Virus record (IMG/VR): IMGVR_UViG_3300046009_003344
Span: 1 to 35,861 of that record
DNA length: 35,861 nucleotides
Strand: one strand, 5' to 3'
From: a virus
Positions 6,159-13,810 of this stretch are shown here, piece by piece (position 1 is the first letter of the stretch; each line of letters opens with the position of its first letter). Made by a program: the position numbers and the translations under genes. The notes beneath the pieces are model-generated. The model was not told the DNA's origin. It worked only from the letters and a program-made list of their open reading frames with translations, and made no database searches.

Positions 6159-6411
6159 GATCAATCGCCTCTTTAGTATCTAACACCAACACAGTGCAAC
6201 CGTACGCCCGACGCTTTTCATGATCGCGTAATTGTAGCTCGGTTGGTTTTTTGTTCGGTGCTTTTAGTTCTACAAAAATAATTTGACCGTCTGGCATTGT
6301 TACAATGCGGTCGGGTACTGATCGCTTGGCTGGGCTGGTAAACTTTTCGCACATTCCGCCCAACTCTTTTATGCGCTTAACTAAATAGGCTTCGATTTGT
6401 TTCTCTAACAT
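6142..6411 (-). CDS. VRR-NUC domain nuclease
   Basis: This 89-residue stand-alone VRR-NUC domain of the PD-(D/E)XK superfamily contains KRSVPDRIVTMPDG (the PDR motif with the metal-binding Asp) and IIFVELKAPNKKPTELQ (the E-x-K pair), followed by a QLRDHEKRRAYG helix. Family members cut branched or flap DNA, and single-domain phage versions are Holliday-junction-type nucleases. The start is ATG at 6411 with GGGTGA upstream; a GTG at 6426 would add five residues. The gene lies between the GIY-YIG gene and the SNF2 gene and overlaps both, a common pairing of nuclease and translocase for processing replication intermediates. Confidence 0.9.
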   Translation of the reverse strand: MLEKQIEAYLVKRIKELGGMCEKFTSPAKRSVPDRIVTMPDGQIIFVELKAPNKKPTELQLRDHEKRRAYGCTVLVLDTKEAIDHAFPR

Positions 6412-7076
6412 GGTAGTTTCACCCACTTAAAGCCTTTATAAGTATTTTTATATCCGTTGCATACGTTATAAATTGATGACTTGGTAAAGGTTGGATTTTT
6501 AATAAGTATGTCTTCCATAGAAGCATAGGCTTTAACTAATTCACCGTCTTTTGTGTATTGCTCAAACGTATATTCACGGCGACTAACTTTAACTTTTTGA
6601 GCCATTGCTCGCTTTTTGTCTTCATCTTGCCATAAGCGGCTAGACGCTTGCGCTATTTTATTACGCCATTCTTGGTTATATTTTGCGCCGTTAGCGTGAT
6701 TAATTTTTTGCTTTTCAGATATAGCCTTTAGGCTTTGCTCACTTAAAACTCGATTATAAGCTGGATTATCTTTTCCTTTAACTGAGCGCATAACGTTATA
6801 GCCGATTACGTTTGTCTTAAACGTATCAATCCATTTTGTTTCTTGATCCCTTAAATCACTGTCGCTAATATCATCAAACACTTCCAAAACATAAAAAGCA
6901 AACTTATCTAAGCCATAAGCAATAACATCGGCTTTTAATTCAACATAATAGCCGTCATCAGCACACAGGGTTAACACAGACTTATGTTTGCTAATTCTAG
7001 CTTGATAATTTCGCGTTAAACCAATGTACTTTTTATTGTTTATCGTGTTCTCAATGCAGTAAATATAACCTTTCAT
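6405..7076 (-). CDS. GIY-YIG homing endonuclease with NUMOD-like C-terminus
   Basis: The N-terminal GIY-YIG nuclease domain is clear: GYIYCIENTINNKKYIGLT at residues 3-21, followed by a catalytic-type Arg (ARISKHK). The middle has a NUMOD3-like phrase (GKDNPAYNRVLSEQSLKAIS). The C-terminal part (KDGELVKAYASMEDILIKNP, then SIYNVCNGYKNTYKGFKWVK) is a NUMOD1-type DNA-binding helix-turn-helix. Together they describe a 223-residue free-standing homing endonuclease. It is more AT-rich and Lys/Asn-rich than its neighbours and sits between PolB and the VRR-NUC gene, consistent with recent insertion. It has its own promoter candidate at 7107-7135. Confidence 0.9.
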   Translation of the reverse strand: MKGYIYCIENTINNKKYIGLTRNYQARISKHKSVLTLCADDGYYVELKADVIAYGLDKFAFYVLEVFDDISDSDLRDQETKWIDTFKTNVIGYNVMRSVKGKDNPAYNRVLSEQSLKAISEKQKINHANGAKYNQEWRNKIAQASSRLWQDEDKKRAMAQKVKVSRREYTFEQYTKDGELVKAYASMEDILIKNPTFTKSSIYNVCNGYKNTYKGFKWVKLPC

Positions 7077-7106
7077 GATACGCCCTAACCTTTCAACATA
7101 GTATCC

Positions 7107-7135
7107 ATTATAGGGTAATACCTTGATAAAGTCTA
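7107..7135 (-). promoter_or_regulatory. Promoter candidate for the GIY-YIG gene
   Basis: On the minus strand TAGACT (4 of 6 consensus), 17 bases, TATAAT (perfect), placed 31 bases upstream of the homing endonuclease start and overlapping the last codons of PolB. No operator is attached. It could also drive the VRR-NUC and SNF2 genes downstream. Confidence 0.45.
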
Positions 7136-8896
7136 GCGATAACCAATACTTTTTAAGATTTCACGGGCTTCATTTACATAACGCTGGTAATCAATATTAT
7201 CAGTTAGCTTGTTTGGTAATTCCATCAGGGGGGTAGAATAGTCAGACTTTGCTACTTTATTGCCGTTGGTCTTATAAAGAATAGACTCGCCATCTGTTGA
7301 CCAATACCACCTGACCGTTTTACCTAAGTATTGATTTCGCCACACAGCCCCACCTTTGACGGAGCGAACACATAAGAAACGAGAAACGTCTGTACACGCT
7401 TCGATTGTTTGCTCAAGTTTAATCCCATCGCGTATAAACGCCTTAACCGCATCAACACATACATTAAATTGCGGATTAGTGGTTAGTATTGAATCAGCAA
7501 ATAAGCCTTTTGCTTTGAATTTGCCATTAGGCTCTAAGCCTAAATAGGTGTTGACGCTTGCCGAATAAATACCCTTATAGACTTCTGTTTCTAGCCCGTA
7601 GCCTGTTGTCAATTCCCAATCAAAACAAATGGTATCAACTTCGTTTTTAAGCGTTCTAGGATAATAGATAGCAATGCCGTCGGTGTTAGCGGATACCGTT
7701 TTAACGCCTATGTTTTTGAGCATTTCAATCAGCATCAGCAGACTTAATTGACCTGTAAGGGTTACGGCTAAAAGTAAATCAGGCGAATAGAGTGGGCTAA
7801 ACTTATTGCCAAATAGCCCAAAACTACTGTTTAAGACTAGCTTTAAGCTATCGGCTGTGTATTTATCACCTGACTTTTTAGCAGATACGCGCGTCTTAAA
7901 AACGTCGTCATAAATGTTCAAAAATTTAATACCTAGCGTTTTTGGGTATAGCTTTTCGCCTAAAATAATTGACGGATAAAAACTGGTAACATCGCGCATA
8001 TCAAGCGCGTAATTTTCACACTCTTCAACAGTTTGCGCTGATTCTTGCGAGTGTAAGCCACCAATACCAAACTTATATTTTGCGCCATCAAAAGTGATAG
8101 TTGTCCCTATTTCTTTTGGTAGTTCAATGTGACCAGTGTCTTTGATTTCATAATCGGCGTTTTGCACATTATGCAACACCTGTTGTAATTCCTTGCTCTC
8201 AAACTTAATAAATGATGGGGCGGCATACTTTATTTTATGCCCCTTTTTATAGGTCACGGGCTTAACGTTTTTTAAGCCTAACCGACTCAAAAAATATTCC
8301 TTTGCCACCTTAGCACCGCCAAATGAACGCAAGTCTTTACCTAATTGATCTGACATTTTAGCGCGTAGGTCAATTTCATGTTTTACGTTTTGGTAAAGTA
8401 GCCACGTCACATCAAGGTCGTTTTCGCAATAGGCTTTTAGTTCTTTGCGTTGGGTTTCGTTTATTGTTTCACTGGGGTCTATCGGCAAGTCTTGCAAGCG
8501 TTTAGCACCTAACCTTGCACCGTATGTTTTAAGTCCCACCATAACCCCAGGGGAAGGGTCTTTAATGTCGATATGCTCCCAATCCATTGGGATTTCTAAA
8601 TCATATTTTCTTAGCGTTTGCCACGGCGCGTCACCATTCATCACAATTTCATCAGATAGCTTTTTTATTTGCTGATTACTTGCGCCTGTTAGTGCATAAG
8701 CAATAATCGGCAAATCATAGCTAAGGGAATTAAAGCCAATCGTAACATTACGCTCAAGTATGCCTATCAGTGCCGAACGGTCTAATGTGCTGTTATTGTA
8801 CTTTTCTATTGCTATCGTTTTACCACTTGCATGATCTTTGAATTGGGCAAGAAAATAATTTGAATAGACTTCGCAATCAAGGGTTATTGTTTTCAT
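7133..8896 (-). CDS. Family B DNA polymerase with 3'-5' exonuclease
   Basis: This 587-residue replicative polymerase has exonuclease motifs LDCEVY (residues 6-11), GFNSLSYDLP (54-63) and YCENDLD (156-162), with metal-binding Asp/Glu present. Polymerase motif A is RDVTSFYPSII (301-311), motif B LKLVLNSSFGLFGN (351-364), motif C SANTDGIAIYY (402-412). Motif C reads N-T-D where most family B enzymes have D-T-D. The chain is short for family B (often above 700 residues). I see no terminal-protein gene, so priming probably comes from the primase-helicase at 11408-13777. It is separated from DUF2815 by a terminator, so it may need its own weak promoter. Confidence 0.93.
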   Translation of the reverse strand: MKTITLDCEVYSNYFLAQFKDHASGKTIAIEKYNNSTLDRSALIGILERNVTIGFNSLSYDLPIIAYALTGASNQQIKKLSDEIVMNGDAPWQTLRKYDLEIPMDWEHIDIKDPSPGVMVGLKTYGARLGAKRLQDLPIDPSETINETQRKELKAYCENDLDVTWLLYQNVKHEIDLRAKMSDQLGKDLRSFGGAKVAKEYFLSRLGLKNVKPVTYKKGHKIKYAAPSFIKFESKELQQVLHNVQNADYEIKDTGHIELPKEIGTTITFDGAKYKFGIGGLHSQESAQTVEECENYALDMRDVTSFYPSIILGEKLYPKTLGIKFLNIYDDVFKTRVSAKKSGDKYTADSLKLVLNSSFGLFGNKFSPLYSPDLLLAVTLTGQLSLLMLIEMLKNIGVKTVSANTDGIAIYYPRTLKNEVDTICFDWELTTGYGLETEVYKGIYSASVNTYLGLEPNGKFKAKGLFADSILTTNPQFNVCVDAVKAFIRDGIKLEQTIEACTDVSRFLCVRSVKGGAVWRNQYLGKTVRWYWSTDGESILYKTNGNKVAKSDYSTPLMELPNKLTDNIDYQRYVNEAREILKSIGYR

Positions 8897-8946
8897 AATT
8901 AAATCTTTTAGCCATTTGTGCTTTATGCTATAACCGTATAAATATC

Positions 8947-8970
8947 AAAAAAGGGGCGTTTAAGCCCCTT
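8947..8970 (-). terminator. Intrinsic terminator after DUF2815
   Basis: Read leftward: AAGGGGC, a 6-base loop, GCCCCTT, then a run of T. It lies 18 bases past the stop of the single-strand-binding-type gene and upstream of PolB. It may lower PolB expression relative to DUF2815. Confidence 0.8.
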
Positions 8971-8987
8971 AGTCTGTTAAGCGTTAA

Positions 8988-9497
8988 TTAAAACGCCATG
9001 TCATCATCAAGCAAATCAAACTCATCGGCATCAATACCGCCTGCGCCAAACGGTTCACCGTCTTTAGCGAATTGAACACCGTCAAGCTGTGCATTAACGC
9101 GCTTACCGTATGAGTTGTTTTGAACCCATAGTGTAATGATGGCGTTCACATAACATCCAGCATAAACGACGTTATCATCTTCGGTCAAAGGGGTTTTATC
9201 TTTGTTAATAACTAACGGGCGTTTTTTGGTCGATGCCTTGATAGTCATTTTGCCTTCAAGCTCTGGGCGACCCGAATCGTCACCGTCTTTTAACACCATC
9301 TTATCCGCACCAACTTTAACCTTGGCATCAGCGGCTACTTTTTGCTGTGCTTCGTTAATCTGTGCGATTAGCGCCTTATGTTCTACTTTGTCGAGAATGA
9401 ATTGAGCGTCATACTTGCCAGTAGATTCACCACCAAATGATGAGTGTTGGAACAATGAAGGAAATGATAGGCGGACGTTTTGCATTTTGATTTTCAT
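8988..9497 (-). CDS. DUF2815 protein, probable single-stranded DNA-binding protein
   Basis: This 169-residue protein matches the DUF2815 family: MKIKMQNVRLSFPSLFQ at the start, YDAQFILDK near residue 30, VYAGCYVNAIITLWVQNN near 110-127, then a strand with RVNAQLDGVQFAKDGEPFG. The end (ADEFDLLDDDMAF) is acidic and hydrophobic, as in SSB-type proteins that use a C-terminal tail to recruit partners. Family members occur with DUF2800 and phage polymerases and are thought to coat single-stranded DNA. It has its own operator-controlled promoter (9562-9590), a 60-base leader and a terminator, so it forms a single-gene unit that could be made in excess. Confidence 0.88.
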   Translation of the reverse strand: MKIKMQNVRLSFPSLFQHSSFGGESTGKYDAQFILDKVEHKALIAQINEAQQKVAADAKVKVGADKMVLKDGDDSGRPELEGKMTIKASTKKRPLVINKDKTPLTEDDNVVYAGCYVNAIITLWVQNNSYGKRVNAQLDGVQFAKDGEPFGAGGIDADEFDLLDDDMAF

Positions 9498-9561
9498 GTT
9501 GATTCCTTTAGCTGTTTAGGCTGTTTAACGGTTTAGAATGTTTTGTCTTTCGACGGTTCTA

Positions 9562-9590
9562 ATATTACACTGACTTTTTTAATTTGTAAA
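9562..9590 (-). promoter_or_regulatory. Sigma70 promoter of the DUF2815 gene
   Basis: On the minus strand TTTACA, 17 bases, TAATAT, with the -35 box inside the operator at 9585-9603. The early leader contains GTTTTGTCTTTCG (plus-strand reading, 9540-9552), nearly identical to GTTTTGTCGTTCG at 4722-4734 downstream of the other promoter of this type. Confidence 0.75.
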
Positions 9591-9603
9591 GTAAAACTTT
9601 ACA
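9585..9603. promoter_or_regulatory. Operator, perfect palindrome (site 2)
   Basis: TGTAAAGT-AAA-ACTTTACA: 8-bp perfect arms over 19 bp, the most symmetric of the four sites. It overlaps the -35 box of the DUF2815 promoter and ends just before the stop codon of the DUF2800 gene. Confidence 0.7.
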
Positions 9604-9605
9604 TT

Positions 9606-10730
9606 TTAATCAAAATCAACAGTCGTTACCCCAAAAGCGGGGCGAGGGTCATCTTCTGGTACTAATGCGGGTTTGCCTTCTGGCTTAATAACCAGTTCGC
9701 TCAATAGCGTTTTGTTTTTACCTAACGCCTTTTCAGCCTTAGCAACTGATAACAGCTTGCGCGGCTCATAGGCGGCATCGCCTAGCGTTTCGGTCAATAG
9801 TTGCTCGGCTGTTGCTTCGTTCGCCCATTGACGTAATGAGCGCCCAGCTACTAGCTTGTAACCTGTGAATGTTTCGCCTGCGTTAACCTTTTCAGTCACA
9901 TAAGCTTCAACAGCTTCAAGCCATGAAATAATGAGCTTTTTGTTGTCAAGTGCAAAGCGTAATTGCTCATCGGTCAGTTTGTTAACAGGTACTAGCGCGT
10001 CATTATCCATACTGTCAAACTCGCTCATAATAACCGCTTGCGTATGGTCGTGTAAGGCTTTGCAAACGGGTTTAGCTCGGCAGAACTGACAAGCCTTTTC
10101 ACTAGGGGTAAATGGTGCGTTATCTGATAAGGCTAATTGGGCGCGTTCTTTTACCCATTCTGCCCATTGATAAAGCTCATTAACCGTTGTTTCATAAACG
10201 CTAATATTATCGACTCGTGGTTGTACGATAGTGATAACCACCGTTTCGATTTCGTCAAATAACATCCCAAAGTCATACAAAGCGCCAAGGGCGTAAAGCA
10301 TACCTTGTGGGTTTTTATGTGCATCGACTTTTAAGCCTTTGCCGTATTTAAGGTCAGTGACATACAACGTATCGCCTTTGATGCTCAAAGCGTCGCAAGT
10401 GCCAAAACCTTCTGGCACGTATTGCCCAAAATTGACGCGCGTTTCAACAAACAGCTCGCCACCAATACTTCGGACATAGTCAAGATAGGTTTGAACATAG
10501 TCCGCCATTTCATCAGTGACTTCAAAGCCGTTGAATTTTTGACCTAAATAGTCGTTTGCGTTATTGCCGCTTTTAAGGCATTTCTCCCCAAGCTCGTGGG
10601 CAGCCGTTCCCTCCTCAGCGTATGATGACGTTCTATCACCATTGGGTAATGAGTTCTCAAGTGCTACCGATGCTGGGCAGTTGAGCCAACGGTGTGACCC
10701 GCTGGCGCTTAGTTTTGCATGGGCTGTCAT
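9606..10730 (-). CDS. DUF2800 protein, RecB/Cas4-like nuclease
   Basis: This 374-residue protein belongs to the DUF2800 family, related to the PD-(D/E)XK nucleases of RecB/Cas4 type. It begins with LSASGSHRWLNCPASVALE, which carries the lone N-terminal cysteine. It then has EEGTAAHELGEKCL, a core with GTCDALSI followed by VTDLKYGKG (nuclease motif II-III, Asp and Lys) near residues 118-135, and a cysteine group CQFCRAKPVC near 216-225. One early plus three later cysteines fit an iron-sulfur cluster as in Cas4 and AddB. It probably trims DNA ends for recombination or replication. Its ATG overlaps the upstream stop. Confidence 0.88.
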   Translation of the reverse strand: MTAHAKLSASGSHRWLNCPASVALENSLPNGDRTSSYAEEGTAAHELGEKCLKSGNNANDYLGQKFNGFEVTDEMADYVQTYLDYVRSIGGELFVETRVNFGQYVPEGFGTCDALSIKGDTLYVTDLKYGKGLKVDAHKNPQGMLYALGALYDFGMLFDEIETVVITIVQPRVDNISVYETTVNELYQWAEWVKERAQLALSDNAPFTPSEKACQFCRAKPVCKALHDHTQAVIMSEFDSMDNDALVPVNKLTDEQLRFALDNKKLIISWLEAVEAYVTEKVNAGETFTGYKLVAGRSLRQWANEATAEQLLTETLGDAAYEPRKLLSVAKAEKALGKNKTLLSELVIKPEGKPALVPEDDPRPAFGVTTVDFD

Positions 10731-11080
10731 AGCGCATTAACTTTATCAAAGACAGTTGGAACGTCATTAGCTGATAAGGTTTTAAGGGTCTTAGCATTGT
10801 AAGTTGCTAGGATTTCCTTAATCTTGTCGCGGTTGTCAGGGTTGGCTCGTGACTTTTCCATACAAAGCTCGTGCAACTTTTCTACCGTCACGGCTGGTGC
10901 GGCGGGCGCGATTGTAGGGGCTTCCGTTGGTGCTTCTGCCTTAGGCGCGGTTGCGGGTGCTTCTGTTGACGACTGTGTTGGCTCTTTTAATACCGCACCG
11001 TACGTTACGTTCTTTTGAATCAAAGCGGTCAAGGCTTGAATGGCGGTGGTTAGGTTTTTGATTTCGGTTTCTAGTGACAT
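10727..11080 (-). CDS. Ala/Pro-rich hypothetical protein of the replication operon
   Basis: This 117-residue protein has three parts: a helical N-terminus (LETEIKNLTTAIQALTALIQ), a flexible low-complexity linker rich in Ala, Pro, Glu and Thr (about residues 35-70), and a compact C-terminal region (KLHELCMEKSRANPDNRDKI, then KTLSANDVPTVFDKV). The last part resembles small helical domains found at this genome position in other phages, where they precede DUF2800. I do not know a function; a role as an adaptor in the replication complex is a guess. It is the first gene leftward from the divergent control region and has AGGAG before the start. Confidence 0.75.
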   Translation of the reverse strand: MSLETEIKNLTTAIQALTALIQKNVTYGAVLKEPTQSSTEAPATAPKAEAPTEAPTIAPAAPAVTVEKLHELCMEKSRANPDNRDKIKEILATYNAKTLKTLSANDVPTVFDKVNAL

Positions 11081-11112
11081 GCTGTCGCTCCTGTTTAGTC
11101 TGTTTGTTTATT

Positions 11113-11131
11113 TGTAAAATTGCGCTTTACA
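11113..11131. promoter_or_regulatory. Operator (site 3, left half of divergent region)
   Basis: TGTAAA-N7-TTTACA, perfect 6-bp arms over 19 bp. Its right arm is the -35 box of the rightward promoter, and it adjoins the -10 box of the leftward promoter, so one bound dimer could block both. Confidence 0.7.
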
Positions 11132-11154
11132 TATTACCCAATCAGCGTTATTAT
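11126..11154 (+). promoter_or_regulatory. Rightward early promoter
   Basis: TTTACA at 11126-11131, 17 bases, TATTAT at 11149-11154. Transcription should start near 11161, giving a leader of about 27 bases before the GTG of the Cro-like gene. It drives the regulator and the primase-helicase. Confidence 0.8.
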
Positions 11155-11159
11155 GTAAA
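11131..11159 (-). promoter_or_regulatory. Leftward early promoter
   Basis: On the minus strand TTTACA (complement of 11154-11159), 17 bases, TAATAT (complement of 11131-11136). It overlaps the rightward promoter almost completely, face to face, so the two cannot fire at the same time. It drives the Ala/Pro-rich protein and DUF2800. Confidence 0.8.
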
Positions 11160-11172
11160 GCGTAATTTAACA
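11154..11172. promoter_or_regulatory. Operator (site 4, right half of divergent region)
   Basis: TGTAAA-N7-TTAACA: the same 19-bp design as the other sites with one mismatch in the right arm, so perhaps the weakest. It contains the -35 box of the leftward promoter and begins at the last base of the rightward -10 box. Confidence 0.62.
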
Positions 11173-11187
11173 AATAAGGAACGAAAA

Positions 11188-11418
11188 GTGAAAAAAGAGA
11201 TTATCGACTCGGTTATGAAGCATTTTGGTAGTAAGACCAAAACAGCTAAACGGTTAGGGGTCACTAGACAAGCGATTAATTATTGGTATGTGATAGGTGG
11301 AGTGCCGCCTGAGCCAGCTATTCGCATTGAGCGTATCACAGATGGTAAATTCAAAGCGGTTGACCTAGTAGTACCTAATGACGTTGATTCGGTAAAAGGT
11401 GATGCCGATGCAGTCTAA
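11188..11418 (+). CDS. Cro-like transcriptional regulator
   Basis: This 76-residue HTH protein resembles Cro/YdaS-type phage regulators. The HTH lies at about residues 13-37 (GSKTKTAKRLGVTRQAINYW), followed by the family's usual GGVPPEPAIRIERITDGKF segment with which these proteins dimerise. The start is GTG at 11188 with AAGGA six bases upstream; frames extending to 11074 would run through the promoters and are rejected. It is the first gene from the rightward promoter and overlaps the primase gene by 11 bases. I infer that it binds the four TGTAAA-N7-TTTACA sites, repressing itself and the leftward early units. No CI-type antagonist is present. Confidence 0.88.
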   Translation: MKKEIIDSVMKHFGSKTKTAKRLGVTRQAINYWYVIGGVPPEPAIRIERITDGKFKAVDLVVPNDVDSVKGDADAV

Positions 11419-13777
11419 GAAAGAATGGGTAATTGACGTTCTTGAACAGTGCGCCCGTTATGGTTATCGGACAACACCTGTTTTTGAGAACGGTAAAGCG
11501 CAACCCTTTGGAGCGGGTCAAGACTATAAAAACTTGGAAGCATATCGTGGTTGTGCTCATATCGGCTTAGTGTTGGATGACTTAATTTTAGTTGACTATG
11601 ACGGTAATAAGACAGACGGCATTATGCGCGTTGCTGAGTTAGAGCTAGCGCTTGATGTGCTTTTCATGCCTGAACCAGCTCAAGTTAAAGGCGATTCAAT
11701 TCATTGGCTTTTTAAGCGTCATCCTGATGGTGCGTTTAAGGCTTCGGCAGATGGTTACTGGTTAGGCGTTGATATTAAGACGGGCAACCAATTAATGCAC
11801 ATTAAGCAAGGTAAAGAGTTGGCGCTTGTCGGGCGTGAGGATATTGAGGAAGCACCTAAAGTATTGTTAGATGCGTTAAAGCCGTCAGATGGTGTGACCA
11901 TTAGTTATGGTGTTGTATTGGGTCAAACGGACTTAGGCGATTTTGAGGGCTTAATTAGTCACTCAAATAGCAACATGAGCCGCGAGGACTTAGAAGCGCG
12001 TTTGTCAAAACTTGATAACAATATGCCAAACTCGGAATGGGTAAAAATTGGTCAAGCCTTGCATGATTGGGACCCAGTTCAAGGTTTGGAATTATGGGAA
12101 GCATGGAGTGTCGGGGGTCACACTTATAAAGAAGGTGAGACCGCTAAACGTTGGGCTTCTTTTCGCCAAGGTAAAGGCGTTACCCTAGGCACGTTAATGC
12201 ACAAGGTTAAGGAAGCGGATTATGAGGACGCAAAAAAGGAACTGACTGCATTTATTGCACAGATAATGACAGCAACCGAACGTGATATTGAGATTAGCAT
12301 TGCGCCTAAAATTGCTAAGGTGGACTTAACTGATATTGACAGGGAAGTATTAGTTAAACGTATTCAAGATCGTTATAAGGCGCTAACGGATGTTAGACCT
12401 AGCGTCACTATTATTCGTGACATGATTACACCAAAGCAAGTTTTTAAGGGCGAATTGGTAAATGACGATGAGCGTCCTAAGTGGTGTAAGCAATGGGTTT
12501 ATGTGAACGCTCAAAGCGGGTACGTTAGGCTTGATGACTTGGTGGTTAGAAAGGCTGAAGCGTTTAACCTTGAATGCGGGCGTTATGTGCCAATGAATGA
12601 GAATGGTAATAAAATCAGCGCATCTAAGTTTGTTAGTGATGGTGGTTTTATTGAGTCGGTCGTTTCAATGGCTTATATGCCAACGTGTGTGGATCGCTTT
12701 TGTGAGTTTAATGGTAAACGAGTGTTAAACACTTTTGACGCGCGAACTTTACCTAAGCCCGCTAGTAATTACACTGATGAGGGTTTGCAAGCTATTGAGA
12801 CCGTCAAAAAACACATTTCGTTTATCTGTAACAATAACGAGCAGTACTCAAAAATATTAACGGAATGGCTGGCGCATAATGTTCAGTTCAAAGGTGTTAA
12901 GATTCTATGGTCGCCCGTTATCCAATCAATTGAGGGTATTGGTAAAAGCTGGTTTGGTGAGTTGCTTGAGCGTTGTATAGGTCAAGAGAACGTGGGTACA
13001 GTTGCACCAACACAAGCAACAAGTGACTTTAACGGATGGGCAACGGGTGTTTGTGTGAACATTCTTAATGAGCTGAGGGTAAAGGGTCATAATAGGTATG
13101 ATGCCGTCAATGCGTTGAAACCTTTAATTACTGACTCGGTAATTCAGATTAATGATAAAGGTGTTAAACAGTACAAGACGGCAAACACAACCAATTATAT
13201 CTGTTTTACGAACTATAAAGATGCTATTCCAATTGATTCTGATTCAAGACGCTGGTGGGTTATCTTTGTGGAGATCGACACTCTTGACGATGTAATCCAT
13301 AAAACTGGCGATGATCATAGAACATACTTTGCTAAGATATTCGACGCGATACGACAATATCCTGATCAAATTCTAAAATGGCTGTTGGAATATCCAATTA
13401 GCAAAGAGTTCTTGGCGTTAAAGCAAGCACCAGCCACAGAGTTTAAGGACATGATGGTGTCGACTGAAAGCGCTTCGCATCATTTCAAAGATGAAGTGAG
13501 AGAACTTATCGAGCGTGGCGGTGAGTTCTTTAATAAAGAGGTTGTTTCGTCATCTGATTTGTTCGAGGCTTTACGTCGTGAATGTTTTGACGACGACCAA
13601 GAGTTACCGAAACCAACACAACGGAATCAAATATTAAAGGCGCTGGGTTATATGCAATTACCAAACCTTATCAAGGTTAAGGGCAAGCCTAGGCGCATTT
13701 GGGCGAAGAAGTTTATGGACAATGACAAGGTTCGAGAACTGTTAGAAAATCCACTTGCTGATGATTTTCCTTTTTAA
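11408..13777 (+). CDS. Primase-helicase (PriCT-2 and DUF5906-type helicase)
   Basis: This 789-residue replication protein has three parts. The N-terminal ~190 residues resemble a bifunctional primase-polymerase domain (IGLVLDDLILVDYDGNKT holds two acidic residues; GDSIHWLFKRH follows). A PriCT-2-like region sits near 205-255 (PNSEWVKIGQALHDWDPVQG, then LELWEAWS). The C-terminal helicase of the DUF5906/D5 type has Walker A in SIEGIGKSW near 508-515, LNELRVKG, and the sensor-like DSDSRRWWVIF. It should unwind the origin and lay primers for PolB. I chose the ATG at 11408, with AAGGTG upstream. A terminator and the iteron array follow directly. Confidence 0.9.
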   Translation: MQSKKEWVIDVLEQCARYGYRTTPVFENGKAQPFGAGQDYKNLEAYRGCAHIGLVLDDLILVDYDGNKTDGIMRVAELELALDVLFMPEPAQVKGDSIHWLFKRHPDGAFKASADGYWLGVDIKTGNQLMHIKQGKELALVGREDIEEAPKVLLDALKPSDGVTISYGVVLGQTDLGDFEGLISHSNSNMSREDLEARLSKLDNNMPNSEWVKIGQALHDWDPVQGLELWEAWSVGGHTYKEGETAKRWASFRQGKGVTLGTLMHKVKEADYEDAKKELTAFIAQIMTATERDIEISIAPKIAKVDLTDIDREVLVKRIQDRYKALTDVRPSVTIIRDMITPKQVFKGELVNDDERPKWCKQWVYVNAQSGYVRLDDLVVRKAEAFNLECGRYVPMNENGNKISASKFVSDGGFIESVVSMAYMPTCVDRFCEFNGKRVLNTFDARTLPKPASNYTDEGLQAIETVKKHISFICNNNEQYSKILTEWLAHNVQFKGVKILWSPVIQSIEGIGKSWFGELLERCIGQENVGTVAPTQATSDFNGWATGVCVNILNELRVKGHNRYDAVNALKPLITDSVIQINDKGVKQYKTANTTNYICFTNYKDAIPIDSDSRRWWVIFVEIDTLDDVIHKTGDDHRTYFAKIFDAIRQYPDQILKWLLEYPISKEFLALKQAPATEFKDMMVSTESASHHFKDEVRELIERGGEFFNKEVVSSSDLFEALRRECFDDDQELPKPTQRNQILKALGYMQLPNLIKVKGKPRRIWAKKFMDNDKVRELLENPLADDFPF

Positions 13778-13782
13778 CATAG

Positions 13783-13800
13783 CCCCGAAAGGGGTTTTTT
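13783..13800 (+). terminator. Intrinsic terminator after the primase-helicase
   Basis: CCCC, GAAA tetraloop, GGGG, then six T, starting five bases after the stop of the primase-helicase gene. It closes the rightward early unit. Confidence 0.85.
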
Positions 13801-13810
13801 AATGGTTTTT

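Noticed and set aside
11074-11187. Upstream extension of the Cro-like gene
   Set aside because: It would translate across both early promoters and operators. The GTG at 11188 has a good ribosome site and gives the normal family length.
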